This document shows positions 42,477 through 50,431 of a stretch of 50,431 bases of DNA, one piece after another. Location: assembly GCA_012728895.1 (NCBI GenBank), contig JAAYEG010000060.1, forward strand, positions 1 through 50,431, read 5' to 3'. Numbering within the stretch: position 1 is the stretch's first letter; every line of letters begins with the position of its first letter. The position numbers and the translations under genes are program-made. This DNA comes from Methanospirillum sp. (GTDB lineage Archaea; Halobacteriota; Methanomicrobia; Methanomicrobiales; Methanospirillaceae). The notes under the pieces are model-generated. The model searched no databases. It was not told the DNA's origin and was given only the letters and a program-made list of their open reading frames with translations.

Positions 42477-44528
42477 ATGACGGAGGAGCACGCGCACCAG
42501 GGGGAGGCCGGGCCGGTGCCGCCCCGGCAGCCCGCGGGTCAGCACGGAGGGACGGGGACGACCCCGCACGACACCCATCCGGGGAGCGGGGGCCATGGAG
42601 CGATGCCGGCCGATCTCCGGCGGAGGTTCGTCGCCTCGCTGGCCCTCACAGTCCCCATCCTGGCCCTGTCGCCCGGGGTGCGTGGACTGGCCGGCACCGC
42701 CGGGCTCGAGTTTCCCTGGGCGGAGCCCGTGGTCTTCCTGCTCTCGACCGCTGTCTACCTGTACGGCGGATGGCCGTTCCTCGCCGGGTTCGCCCGCGAG
42801 GTGCAGACGCGCAGGATCGGGATGATGACCCTCGTCGCAATCGCCATCACCGTTGCGTACGGCTACTCCGCCGCCGTCGTGCTCGGGCTGGTCCCCGGCA
42901 TGGACTTCTTCTGGGAGCTAGCGACTCTGGTCGACATCATGCTCCTGGGCCACTATATCGAGATGCGCTCGGTGATGGGAGCCTCGCGGGCGCTGGAGGC
43001 GCTCGTCCGGGTCATGCCCGCCGGGGCGCATCTCGTGCGTGGCGACGGGTCCGTCGACGTCCCCGTGGGCGAACTCGCGGTTGGCGACGTTGTCCGGGTC
43101 AAACCCGGAGAGAAGATCCCCGTCGACGGCGAGGTGACGGGCGGGGCCTCGACCGTGAACGAGGCAATGCTGACCGGCGAGTCGAAGCCCGTGCGGCGTG
43201 AACGGGGCGATCGCGTCATCGGGGGGGCGATCAACGGCGAGGGATCGCTCACCGTCCTGGTGAGGGCGACCGGGAAGGAGACGTACCTCGCGCAGGTGAT
43301 CGAGCTCGTGCGGCAGGCGCAGGAGTCGAAGTCGCGGACCCAGGACCTCGCCGATTCGGCTGCATTCGTCCTGACCGTTGTCGCGGTGACCGTCGGCGCA
43401 GCCACGCTCGCGGGATGGCTCGTCGCGGGCCAGGAGCCCGCGTTCGCGGTGGAGCGGGCCGTGACGGTGATGGTGATCTCCTGCCCCCACGCGCTCGGGC
43501 TCGCGGTGCCGCTGGTGGTCGCGATCTCGACCTCGCTCGCTGCCGGCGCGGGGCTGCTGATCCGCGACCGGCAGGCGTTCGAGGCGGCCCGGGATCTCGA
43601 GGTCGTGATCTTCGACAAGACCGGGACCCTCACCGAGGGGCGGTTCGGGGTGACCTCGGTCGTGCCGCTCGCCGACCTCGCCGAAGACACGGCGCTCGCC
43701 GATGCGGCAGCGCTCGAAGCGATGAGCGAGCACCCGATTGCGCGGGGGATCGCAGACGAGGCGCGGAGGCGCGGGCTCGCCGTGCCCGCGGCAAAGAACT
43801 TCCGGGCGCTGCCCGGCAGGGGGGTCGAGGGCGACGTCCAGGGCCGGCGGCTGAGCGTGGTGAGCCCCGGCGCCCTCGAGGAGATGGGGATCGCGGTCGA
43901 CGGCACATCTGCGGGAGCCGGCCGCGCGCGAAGCGAGACCGTGGTCTACCTCGTCGACGGCGACCGTGCGCTCGCAGCGTTCTCGCTCGCCGACGTGGTC
44001 CGGCCTGAGGCCCGCGAGGCCGTCGCGGATCTCCGCTCGATGGGCTACCGGTGCGTGATGCTGACCGGCGACAGCCGGACCGTCGCCGAAGCCGTCGCGG
44101 CGGAGCTCGCGCTCGACAACTACTACGCGGAGGTGCTGCCCCACGAGAAAGCGGCGCGGGTCCGCGAGGTACAGCGGACGTCACGGGTCGCGATGGTCGG
44201 GGACGGCGTGAACGACGCGCCAGCGCTGGTCGTGGCCGACGTCGGGATCGCGATCGGCGCCGGCACCGACGTGGCGGTCGAGTCCGCCGACATCGTGCTC
44301 GTCCGATCCGACCCCCGGGACGTGGCGAACCTGATGAGGCTGTCGAAGCGGACCTACCGGAAGATGGCCCAGAACCTGCTCTGGGCCACCGGGTACAACG
44401 TGCTCGCAATCCCCCTCGGGGCCGGCGTGCTCTACGGTGCGGGAGTCGTGCTGACACCGGCCGCCGGCGCCGTGATGATGTCCGCCTCGACCGCGGTCGT
44501 CGCGATCAACGCCCGCCTCCTGCGCTGA
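42477..44528 (+). CDS. copB: CopB-type copper/silver P-type ATPase
   Basis: A 683-residue P1B ATPase. The N-terminus is His/Gly-rich (many His within the first 45 residues) and lacks the CxxC metal-binding domain, as in CopB. Helices carry the transport motif CPH (336-338) rather than CPC. The phosphorylated aspartate is D380 in DKTGTLT, and [11 protein letters not shown] is the hinge motif. The TGE motif and the SEHP nucleotide-binding His are present. CPH defines the CopB subgroup, which exports copper or silver. No copper regulator or chaperone gene is adjacent. Confidence 0.93.
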   Translation: MTEEHAHQGEAGPVPPRQPAGQHGGTGTTPHDTHPGSGGHGAMPADLRRRFVASLALTVPILALSPGVRGLAGTAGLEFPWAEPVVFLLSTAVYLYGGWPFLAGFAREVQTRRIGMMTLVAIAITVAYGYSAAVVLGLVPGMDFFWELATLVDIMLLGHYIEMRSVMGASRALEALVRVMPAGAHLVRGDGSVDVPVGELAVGDVVRVKPGEKIPVDGEVTGGASTVNEAMLTGESKPVRRERGDRVIGGAINGEGSLTVLVRATGKETYLAQVIELVRQAQESKSRTQDLADSAAFVLTVVAVTVGAATLAGWLVAGQEPAFAVERAVTVMVISCPHALGLAVPLVVAISTSLAAGAGLLIRDRQAFEAARDLEVVIFDKTGTLTEGRFGVTSVVPLADLAEDTALADAAALEAMSEHPIARGIADEARRRGLAVPAAKNFRALPGRGVEGDVQGRRLSVVSPGALEEMGIAVDGTSAGAGRARSETVVYLVDGDRALAAFSLADVVRPEAREAVADLRSMGYRCVMLTGDSRTVAEAVAAELALDNYYAEVLPHEKAARVREVQRTSRVAMVGDGVNDAPALVVADVGIAIGAGTDVAVESADIVLVRSDPRDVANLMRLSKRTYRKMAQNLLWATGYNVLAIPLGAGVLYGAGVVLTPAAGAVMMSASTAVVAINARLLR

Positions 44529-44536
44529 CCTCCGGG

Positions 44537-45757
44537 TCAGCGTGCGACGTGCCCCGGGCCGGCCGACGAGGCGGCGAAGACGAGGGTGACGACGAGGGCG
44601 AGAATTCCGCTCAGGAGAAATCCCCACTCGTACCCGCCGGCGGTGATGACGGCACCCGTGACGAGCGGCCCCGTCGAATGGCCGATGTCCATGATCGAGG
44701 AGAGCGCGCCCATCGAGGCCCCCATCCGCGTGGATGCCGCCACCTCCGCCACGTACGCGCTCGTGGCCACGGTCGAGAGCGAGAGGCCCAGGCCGAAGAC
44801 GGCGCTCACCAGGAGAATGACGGGAACTGACGGTGCGGCCGGGAGAAGCGCGATGGACGCTGCGAGGACGAGGAGCCCGGCCTCGATCTGGACACGCTTG
44901 TCCCTCCGGTCGGCGAGTCGGCCGAAGAGGGGCTTCGTCGCGGCGACGACCACGACCTGGACCGCGAAGACGATCCCGATCGCGTACGCGTCGACCCCGC
45001 GCGACAGGAGGAGGAGCGGCAGGAAGGTTTCGAACGCACCGAAGGCGAAGTAGGCCGCCATCTCGGCGAGGGCCGTTCCCCGCAGCCGCCGGCTCGAGAG
45101 GAACGCGCCGAGACTTTCACGGAAGGCCGGGAGCTCCAGGACTCTGAGCGGCCCCTCCCCCTCCTCCCGGTAGAGGAGGGTCATGACGAGGACGAGGAAA
45201 CCGGCACCTGCCGCGATGGCATAGACTGCCCGGTACGGCACGAGCCCCGGGCCTGCGGCGAACAGGGAGAGGACGGCCCCGCCCACGAGCGGGGCGGCCG
45301 TCCGGCCGACGAGGGTCGCGGAGGAGTACTGCCCGAGTATCTCGCCCGTCCGCGCCGGGAACCGCCCGGCGATGGCGGCGGCGACGACGGGGGCCAGGAT
45401 GGCCGTTGCCGTGCCGTGGAAGAATCGGACCGATATCAGCCACGCGGGATCGCTGATGACGAGGTAGAGCAGGGGCGCGACGAAGAAGACGGTGCCCGCC
45501 GCGATCAGCAGCCGCCTCCTGCCGAGGTGGTCCGAAAGGACGCCCACGGGGAAGGAGAAGAGGATGCCCGCGAACGGCGAGAAGAACGCGATGAGGCCGA
45601 TGACGGCGTCGTCCGCACCCAGTGCCTGCGCGAAGAGCGGCAGCACCGGGTTCTTGGCGATGGTGGTCGAGAAGATCGCGAAGAAGCCGATGAGATAGAA
45701 GGAGGTGAGCGTTCCCCGGGACGGACCGTCGCGAGGGGCTCCCACGGCGGCATCCAT
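44537..45757 (-). CDS. Major facilitator superfamily transporter
   Basis: A 406-residue protein with about 12 hydrophobic helices and the MFS loop-A motif VGVLSDHLGRRRLL between helices 2 and 3, with a second, degenerate copy GRLADRRDK in the second half. It is a drug- or metabolite-efflux type, substrate unknown. ATG 45757 matches the family start; the frame opens at 45823. It is convergent with copB, 8 nt apart. Confidence 0.85.
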   Translation of the reverse strand: MDAAVGAPRDGPSRGTLTSFYLIGFFAIFSTTIAKNPVLPLFAQALGADDAVIGLIAFFSPFAGILFSFPVGVLSDHLGRRRLLIAAGTVFFVAPLLYLVISDPAWLISVRFFHGTATAILAPVVAAAIAGRFPARTGEILGQYSSATLVGRTAAPLVGGAVLSLFAAGPGLVPYRAVYAIAAGAGFLVLVMTLLYREEGEGPLRVLELPAFRESLGAFLSSRRLRGTALAEMAAYFAFGAFETFLPLLLLSRGVDAYAIGIVFAVQVVVVAATKPLFGRLADRRDKRVQIEAGLLVLAASIALLPAAPSVPVILLVSAVFGLGLSLSTVATSAYVAEVAASTRMGASMGALSSIMDIGHSTGPLVTGAVITAGGYEWGFLLSGILALVVTLVFAASSAGPGHVAR

Positions 45758-45912
45758 GCGAGTCGTATGGAGCCGGGGCGAGAAAAACCGGACGGGCGAC
45801 GGGCGCCCCGCCGCGCCCGGCACGCGGGCCTTCGCCGGGAACCTCCATCCTTATCTCCCGGCCCGCCGAACCCCTGAACGCGACACCAGCGATCGCGGGG
45901 AAACGGCATACC

Positions 45913-46440
45913 ATGCGGATCACCACGCCGGGCGCCGTGCTCCTGGACTGGCGCCCGGAGGATGCGCCGTCGCTCGCACGCCACGGCGACAGTCCGGGGA
46001 TCGCGGCGACGATGCGCGACGGGTTCCCGGTGCCCTACACCCTCGAGGACGCGCATGCCTTCATCGGGGCGGCGACGGGGCCCGGCGGACACCTGTATCT
46101 CGCGATCGAGCTCGACGGCGAGGCTGTCGGCGGTATCGGCGTCCGCCCGCTCGGGGACGTGTATTGCCGCACGGCCGAGATCGGGTACTGGCTCTCCGCG
46201 TCCTGCCGCGGCAGGGGGATCGCGACGGACGCGGTGCGGGCGCTCGTCCCCGTCGCGTTCCGGCGTTTCGAGATCCTCCGGCTCCAGGCAGGCGTCTTCT
46301 CGAACAACCCCGCCTCGATGCGGGTCCTCGAGAAGGCGGGCTTCGTCCGTGAAGCCGTCCACGAGAGGGCGATCTGGAAGAACGGCCAGGTCCTCGATGA
46401 GGTCCTGTACGTCCGGTTCGCGCCCGGAGCCGGCCCCTGA
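45913..46440 (+). CDS. GNAT-family N-acetyltransferase (RimJ/RimL-like)
   Basis: A 175-residue acetyltransferase. The acetyl-CoA loop is SCRGRGIATDAV (about 97-108), followed by the NNPASMRVLEKAGF motif and EAVHERAIWKNG, typical of RimJ/RimL-like enzymes that acetylate protein N-termini or small amines. Its target is unknown. It is divergent from the MFS gene. Confidence 0.88.
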   Translation: MRITTPGAVLLDWRPEDAPSLARHGDSPGIAATMRDGFPVPYTLEDAHAFIGAATGPGGHLYLAIELDGEAVGGIGVRPLGDVYCRTAEIGYWLSASCRGRGIATDAVRALVPVAFRRFEILRLQAGVFSNNPASMRVLEKAGFVREAVHERAIWKNGQVLDEVLYVRFAPGAGP

Positions 46441-46475
46441 CGGGCACGCCGGCCCGGCTCCATTGTCACCACAAT

Positions 46476-46490
46476 CATAAATACATATAT
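46476..46490 (+). promoter_or_regulatory. TATA box of the small secreted protein gene
   Basis: CATAAATACATATAT lies about 40 nt upstream of ATG 46527, and GAGGTA (46515-46520) is a plausible ribosome binding site. Confidence 0.5.
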
Positions 46491-46526
46491 CCTTCCCCGA
46501 CAGAGGGAAGAACAGAGGTACGTTCC

Positions 46527-46736
46527 ATGAAAAAGGCGCTCTTCCTTGTCATTGTCGCGGTGCTGCTGGCAACCGGGTTCGCCGGCGGCGCGGTAGCCGG
46601 CTCGGGCGATGAGAATTACAACGGAGAAGACGGCGACCAGCCGGCGCTCGGAGCCGACGACAGCGCCGGCCCGGGGGAGCCGAACACCGGTGCGGCGTCG
46701 GACACGGGGGACCGGACGAGACACAAGGACAGCTAA
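46527..46736 (+). CDS. Small secreted acidic protein
   Basis: A 69-residue protein: signal peptide MKKALFLVIVAVLL to about residue 24 (AVAG), then a 45-residue Asp/Glu/Gly/Asn-rich tail with no cysteines or membrane anchor. TATA box, ribosome binding site and terminator are all in place, which makes a real gene likely despite its size. Function unknown; an acidic exported peptide might bind cations. Confidence 0.7.
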   Translation: MKKALFLVIVAVLLATGFAGGAVAGSGDENYNGEDGDQPALGADDSAGPGEPNTGAASDTGDRTRHKDS

Positions 46737-46741
46737 CCCCG

Positions 46742-46754
46742 TCCCTCTCTTTTT
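46742..46754 (+). terminator. Pyrimidine and T-run terminator
   Basis: TCCCTCTCTTTTT follows the small secreted protein gene. Confidence 0.4.
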
Positions 46755-46842
46755 CGATCGCACGACGAACGGCCCCGGGAGAGGCTGCCGCAGCCCCGGG
46801 GCGGTCGGTTTTAATGTCCCTGCCATACCAGGCACTCCTGTC

Positions 46843-47280
46843 ATGAAGACGCTGATCGTCTACCGGTCCTACCACCGCATGAACACGCAGAAGATCGCCC
46901 GGGCGATGGCCGAAGCGACGGGCGCCACGCTGGTGACGGTCGACGAGGTCCGTCCCGGGGACCTCGCGGATTACGGCCTCGTGGGCTTCGGGTCCGGCAT
47001 CTACGGGGGCAAGCATCATGCGGACCTCTTCGCGCTCGTCGAAGACATGCCCGCCGCGGAGCGGGCGGTCTTCCTGTTCTCGACGTCGGCCGGAGAGGGC
47101 CCGGAAAACCACCGTGCGCTCCGGGAGGCGCTCGTCGCGAAGGGGTGCCGTGTCGCGGGAGAGTTCGCGTGCCGGGGCGAGTTCTGCATCCTGCGGTTCG
47201 TCACGAAGAACCGCGGGCACCCGGACGAGACCGACCTCGCGGCCGCCCGCACCTTCGCGAGGGGGCTCGTCGCCGCGTAG
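46843..47280 (+). CDS. Flavodoxin-fold protein
   Basis: A 145-residue flavodoxin-like protein. The FMN phosphate loop region is VYRSYHRMNTQKIA (residues 5-18), with later loops GSGIYGGKHH and FSTSAGEGPENH. It probably carries electrons through FMN, or acts as a flavodoxin-type oxidoreductase. ATG 46843 matches the usual flavodoxin start (MKTLIVY); TTTTAATG at about 46809 is a TATA-like element. It stands alone. Confidence 0.87.
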   Translation: MKTLIVYRSYHRMNTQKIARAMAEATGATLVTVDEVRPGDLADYGLVGFGSGIYGGKHHADLFALVEDMPAAERAVFLFSTSAGEGPENHRALREALVAKGCRVAGEFACRGEFCILRFVTKNRGHPDETDLAAARTFARGLVAA

Positions 47281-47359
47281 AGGCACGGACCGTGCGGACC
47301 CGCAAAGCGGGCCGACAAAACCGGAAGGGTGAACCCCGCGGTTCGCGCACCTTTCGGCC

Positions 47360-47914
47360 ATGAGGTTCTCAATGGTCCTCCCGGACGATGTCGCGGCGAT
47401 CCTCCAGGAGCGGGCGAAGGCCGACGGGATTTCGCAGTCCGAGTTCGCGCGGCGGGCCGTCGTCGCCGCGTGCGCTCCCGGCGCGCGCCCGGGAACGGAC
47501 GGAGACGGCGGGGGCACGCCGCTCACGGACGGGGAGCGCGAGCGCATGGAAACGGCGCTGCGGACCGTCCAGGAGACCGTGACAGCGCTGACGGCCGAGC
47601 GCGACGTTCTCGCGGCCCGGGTGGCCGAGCTCGAGCACCTCTCCCGCGTCGCCGCTGCCGAGGTGGCCGCCGCCATGGCGGAGCGCGACCGGCTCGCCGA
47701 GCGCGTCGACGGGCTCGAGGACGACCGGACGAGGGCGAAGACCAAGGCCAGCGCGGCGACGAACGACCGGGACCAGGCGCGCGCCGAGCTCGAGGCCCTA
47801 GAGGAGCGGACGCGCGCCCTCCTTGTGTCCCTATCCCCGCCGGAGCGGCCGGCCATCCGGTCCGCCGGAGGGAGGACGCGCCCCTTTCGGGCCTCCCGCC
47901 GCCTCCGGAGGTAA
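47360..47914 (+). CDS. Ribbon-helix-helix protein with coiled coil
   Basis: A 184-residue protein. The first 38 residues (MRFSMVLPDDVAAILQ...SQSEFARRAV) are an RHH DNA-binding domain. A Gly/Asp-rich linker precedes a coiled coil at about residues 56-155 with regular hydrophobic heptads (TALTAERDVLAARVAELEHL). The tail is Arg/Pro-rich and basic. It could be an RHH regulator or DNA-organising factor that multimerises through the coiled coil. No partner is apparent. Confidence 0.72.
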   Translation: MRFSMVLPDDVAAILQERAKADGISQSEFARRAVVAACAPGARPGTDGDGGGTPLTDGERERMETALRTVQETVTALTAERDVLAARVAELEHLSRVAAAEVAAAMAERDRLAERVDGLEDDRTRAKTKASAATNDRDQARAELEALEERTRALLVSLSPPERPAIRSAGGRTRPFRASRRLRR

Positions 47915-48753
47915 TCCACCCGCAGACACGGCAGAATTCGGTTGTCACATGGGTTACCATGACAGTGAACGAAGGCCGATCCGCCGGGCCCGGGTTTTGC
48001 CGATGGTGCAGTGGAACGCCTGAGCCCGCGCGATGATGGAGAGACCTCCGCGAGGGGATGGGTATCGCGGCGAACCCGCGGCGCGGAGATCTATGTGGAC
48101 GGGCGCAACCCGGACCGGATCGAAAAAACCGCCGGTTGGGCTCGCAGCGTACAGGGGCCGTGCCCGCGTACCCAAAGCAGACGCGGTATCGGGGGTGTAC
48201 CGGGAGATCGAGGGGTCCGTGAACGAAGACGGGATCGGCTCCGTCGCCACCGGCGCGGGACGGCGCGTCGTTCGCCGTGGGACAGCCGCGAGCACGGGAC
48301 TGCGGGGATAAGAGGCCGGACATGCCTCGTTTCCAGGTGCGGGAGAGGGTGCACAGGCCGGTCCATCGCGCCGGTAGAATCCGCGGGCGAGGCGGCTGGC
48401 GACGACGGATTATCGGCCCCCGTCAGGACGGGATCCACCATCGCCCGCGCCGAGGGGCCGTGGGGTGTTCTGCTCGTCGCATGTCTTTCCGGTCGGGGTG
48501 CCATAGGCGAGCCCGGATGGCCCTCCGGATCCCGGTGACGGGACCCGAAGACCCGCACGAGGGGGTACCGTGGCTACCCGTGCGAGCGATCGCGGGCGTG
48601 CGGCATTGGAGGCCTGGAGGAATTCACCATGTCTCTCCGGTCCCCCGTCCCGGTGTCGGCCTGGCCCGAGGGATACAGGCATAAAGCGCCGGACCCAATA
48701 CAATCCATGAACAAGGGGACCGTCGCCCTATCCCTTGAGCGGAGGCCGGCCCG
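47915..48753. other. Gene-poor GC-rich stretch
   Basis: No convincing gene is seen in 839 nt; open frames in all six directions are Arg/Pro/Gly-rich without domains. One imperfect hairpin with arms TGTC...ATGG and CCAT-GACA spans 47943-47964, 30 nt after the RHH gene. Otherwise nothing stands out. Confidence 0.5.
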
Positions 48754-48945
48754 GTGACCCCCGGTTTCGACCGTGACGGAACCCGGGCGGATGAGGATTA
48801 CGACGCCTATCTCGACGCCCTCTCGGAAAAGACCGGTCTGAGCCGGGACGCGCTCCGCCGCCGTCTGCGCGATGCCGCCTCGAGGCAGCTCGCCAGGGAC
48901 CGCGCTGCCCTCCCGCCGGACGAGGCCCGCCCGGCCGACCTGTAG
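48754..48945 (+). CDS. Small hypothetical protein
   Basis: A possible 63-residue protein starting with GTG, 12 nt after a purine-rich GCGGAGG ribosome binding site. It is acidic at the front (DRDGTRADEDYDAYLDAL), then helical and basic (LSRDALRRRLRDAASRQLARD), a balanced composition unlike the random frames around it. No domain is recognised; it could be a small regulator. Moderate confidence. Confidence 0.5.
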   Translation: MTPGFDRDGTRADEDYDAYLDALSEKTGLSRDALRRRLRDAASRQLARDRAALPPDEARPADL

Positions 48946-49621
48946 TCCCCGGATACCGTGCGGGACGGGGAACGGCCAGGGCGTCCGGGGATCCGGGAAG
49001 ACCCGCATCCGTCGCCCTGCCGCCCTCCGCCACCCGAATCCCCGGGTGGAGGCGCTGCTGGCGCCCGGCTTCCGACAGTCGTCGGCGGGGGGGCTTAAAC
49101 CGTCTAGGGCAGGGAGCGCCTTCCTGAGCCGATATACGGAACCGCGGTTCCCCCGTCGACGACGGCGATGCCGGCGGACGAGCCGCCAGGTTAAGACTCT
49201 CCTTACACCCGTATTCCCCCAAGCCGGGACGGTCTCCGTGCCGGTCGACATCACACCGCGAGCCGGCAACGGACCAGCGTTCTTTCCCCGGATGACAGAG
49301 GAGGAAGCCGGTGCTCGGTCCGCGGAGCTTCAACCGCGGGACCCGGTATCTCCCTCCGAGTGACGGACGGGCCGGCTCGAGGAGGGATCTACGGTCCCGC
49401 CCAGGTAGCACCCGGTATCCCTGGCCGTGCCATGAGCCCCGCGTCAGGCATGGTGCCGCGTCCGGGACCAGTCGACGAATCGGCGGGGCACGATGAAGGG
49501 TTGCCGCCACGGGCGTCCACTCGACTTGCCGTTCCTGTTTAGCGAGAGACCCTGAGCGGCCCCGGAGGTGGTGCGCTTCACCGGCGGTCGGAGTCTCTCC
49601 CCAATCCTCTCTTTCGGTGGC
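48946..49621. other. Gene-poor GC-rich stretch next to the transposase region
   Basis: No convincing gene is seen in 676 nt. The open frames are Arg/Pro-rich. It may be decayed sequence flanking the mobile element to the right; no clear repeat or promoter is seen. Confidence 0.5.
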
Positions 49622-49912
49622 TCAGATCGCCTTCGATATCCGGTAGAACATGTCGGCGGGGATCGTCTCCAGGGTCTCTGTCCTGACCGATCCGTGCTTG
49701 CCGAGGATTGCGAGCAATTTCACCAGGTTCTCCTTCTCTGGCATGTCGAAGATCAGGACGAAGTCGTACCGGCCGATCATGTAGTACAGGCCGACAATCT
49801 TCCCCCCCAGCGATTCCATGATGTCTGCCAGCTTCCGGTCCCTCTCCTCGATCCCGTCGAGCATGTCGAACGCCTCGCTCTTCAGGTTCCCTAGCATGAC
49901 ATAGAGTGCCAT
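49622..49912 (-). CDS. GYD-domain protein
   Basis: A 96-residue protein of the small GYD-domain family: YVMLGNLKSEAF at the start and a central IGRYDFVLIFDMPEKENL. These proteins have a ferredoxin-like alpha-beta fold; no function is established. The start codon (49912) lies 39 nt from the end of the transposase gene, so the promoter is probably inside or beyond that gene, or was supplied by the mobile element. Confidence 0.85.
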   Translation of the reverse strand: MALYVMLGNLKSEAFDMLDGIEERDRKLADIMESLGGKIVGLYYMIGRYDFVLIFDMPEKENLVKLLAILGKHGSVRTETLETIPADMFYRISKAI

Positions 49913-49923
49913 GCTGCGTCCTT

Positions 49924-49974
49924 CTCGGGTGGTGATAATAAAGATAGGTAATTATTCAGTTACTGCCACCCGAG
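49924..49974. repeat. 9-bp inverted repeat at the transposase 3' end
   Basis: CTCGGGTGG (49924-49932) and CCACCCGAG (49966-49974) are perfect inverted copies around an AT-rich 33-nt spacer that contains the transposase stop codon. It may be a hairpin ending or insulating transposase transcription, or a subterminal site of the element. The true terminal repeat is not identified. Confidence 0.45.
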
Positions 49975-50431
49975 CATATTCACCAAGCGTTGCAATCAAT
50001 CGATCAAAGAGATCGGCGTCCCGGTAGTTATACCTGAACTCCAGTTCCTTGAGGTAGAACGGGAACCTCGCCGGGTTTACCCCATGGTATTTCATGAGAC
50101 GTTCCTTGGCGAAGGACCAGAACCCTTCGATCCCGTTGATGTACACCTTCCCATTGGCGAATCGTTTGCCGTGGTCGATCCGTTTGTGCCGAAACCCGTA
50201 GGAGACCAGGCCGTTGTAGCTATGAAACCGATCTGTGTACACCAGGCTGCCCCGTTTCACCTTCTTGATGGTGAGTTCAAGGAGTGTCTCTCCTTTCACG
50301 TTCCGCACGACCTCAACCCGTACCTTCCCTCCTCGTTCGAGGATCCCGAAGACCGGTACCTTGCCGGCGGCACCTCGCCCCCGTTTTCCTTTTCTCCGGC
50401 CTCCGAAATATGATTCATCGAGTTCTACCTC
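49952..50431 (-). mobile_element. IS1595-family transposase, partial (N-terminus beyond the window edge)
   Basis: The visible 159 residues are the C-terminal DDE part of an ISXO2/IS1595-type transposase and continue off the right edge. Motifs are ELDESYFGGRRKGKRGRGA with the first catalytic Asp, VYTDRFHSYNGL with the second, and INGIEGFWSFAKERLMKYHG with the third acidic residue. The reading frame is open to the last base, so the truncation is the window's, not a mutation. The stop (TAA) lies 39 nt from the GYD gene. Confidence 0.9.

Overview
The window is about 50 kb of a GC-rich archaeal chromosome. Gene content points to a hydrogenotrophic methanogen, most likely of the order Methanomicrobiales (inference; Methanoculleus- or Methanofollis-like). 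The markers are coenzyme B biosynthesis genes (aksA/D/E/F), methanogenesis marker protein 11, CobY, the archaeosine enzyme RaSEA, a formate transporter, AMP phosphorylase, an FtsZ2-type FtsZ behind a CdrS-like regulator, and TATA-type promoters, some apparently leaderless. Many genes end in C-rich tracts followed by T-runs.

Layout. 1-7.5 kb: tRNA-Pro(GGG), a DUF89 phosphatase, a divergent cdrS-ftsZ2 operon with a striking palindrome array, cobD-cobY, an ornithine-cyclodeaminase-family protein, RaSEA, and a secreted protein. 7.5-16.1 kb: nine minus-strand genes, every adjacent pair overlapping by 1-23 nt: Mmp11-like paralogue, Mmp11, radical SAM, IorA-like ThDP enzyme, AksA, AksD, AksE, Cys-rich unknown, AksF. 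16.1-24.1 kb: a 1273-residue surface protein (beta-helix, three CBM6-like domains, Thr/Pro repeats, FAS1), a SpeD homologue, FdhC and small conserved archaeal genes. 24.1-27.4 kb: a nucleotide-sugar and acyltransferase cassette. 27.4-28.5 kb: a gene-free stretch with repeats. 28.5-34.4 kb: AMP phosphorylase, a PaaK-PaaK-ACT operon and an HPS-RraA fusion. 34.4-40.7 kb: two more FAS1 surface proteins, a TerC-like protein, class II LysRS and superoxide dismutase. 40.7-50.4 kb: a looser accessory region (DNA alkylation repair, N-formylglutamate amidohydrolase, CopB-type ATPase, MFS, GNAT, flavodoxin, an RHH/coiled-coil protein), long stretches without genes, a GYD-domain gene and an IS1595-type transposase running off the right edge.

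The most interesting system is the nine-gene operon. AksA, AksD/E and AksF extend 2-oxoglutarate to 2-oxosuberate, the precursor of the coenzyme B side chain. The genes locked to them by overlap have properties expected for later, poorly assigned steps: a ThDP enzyme lacking the ferredoxin domain (candidate 2-oxosuberate decarboxylase), a radical SAM protein with an extra Cys cluster, a Cys-rich protein, and two proteins with a TiaS-like DDTDT motif. I propose that this locus encodes most or all of 7-mercaptoheptanoyl-threonine-phosphate synthesis. This is inference from gene order and motifs.
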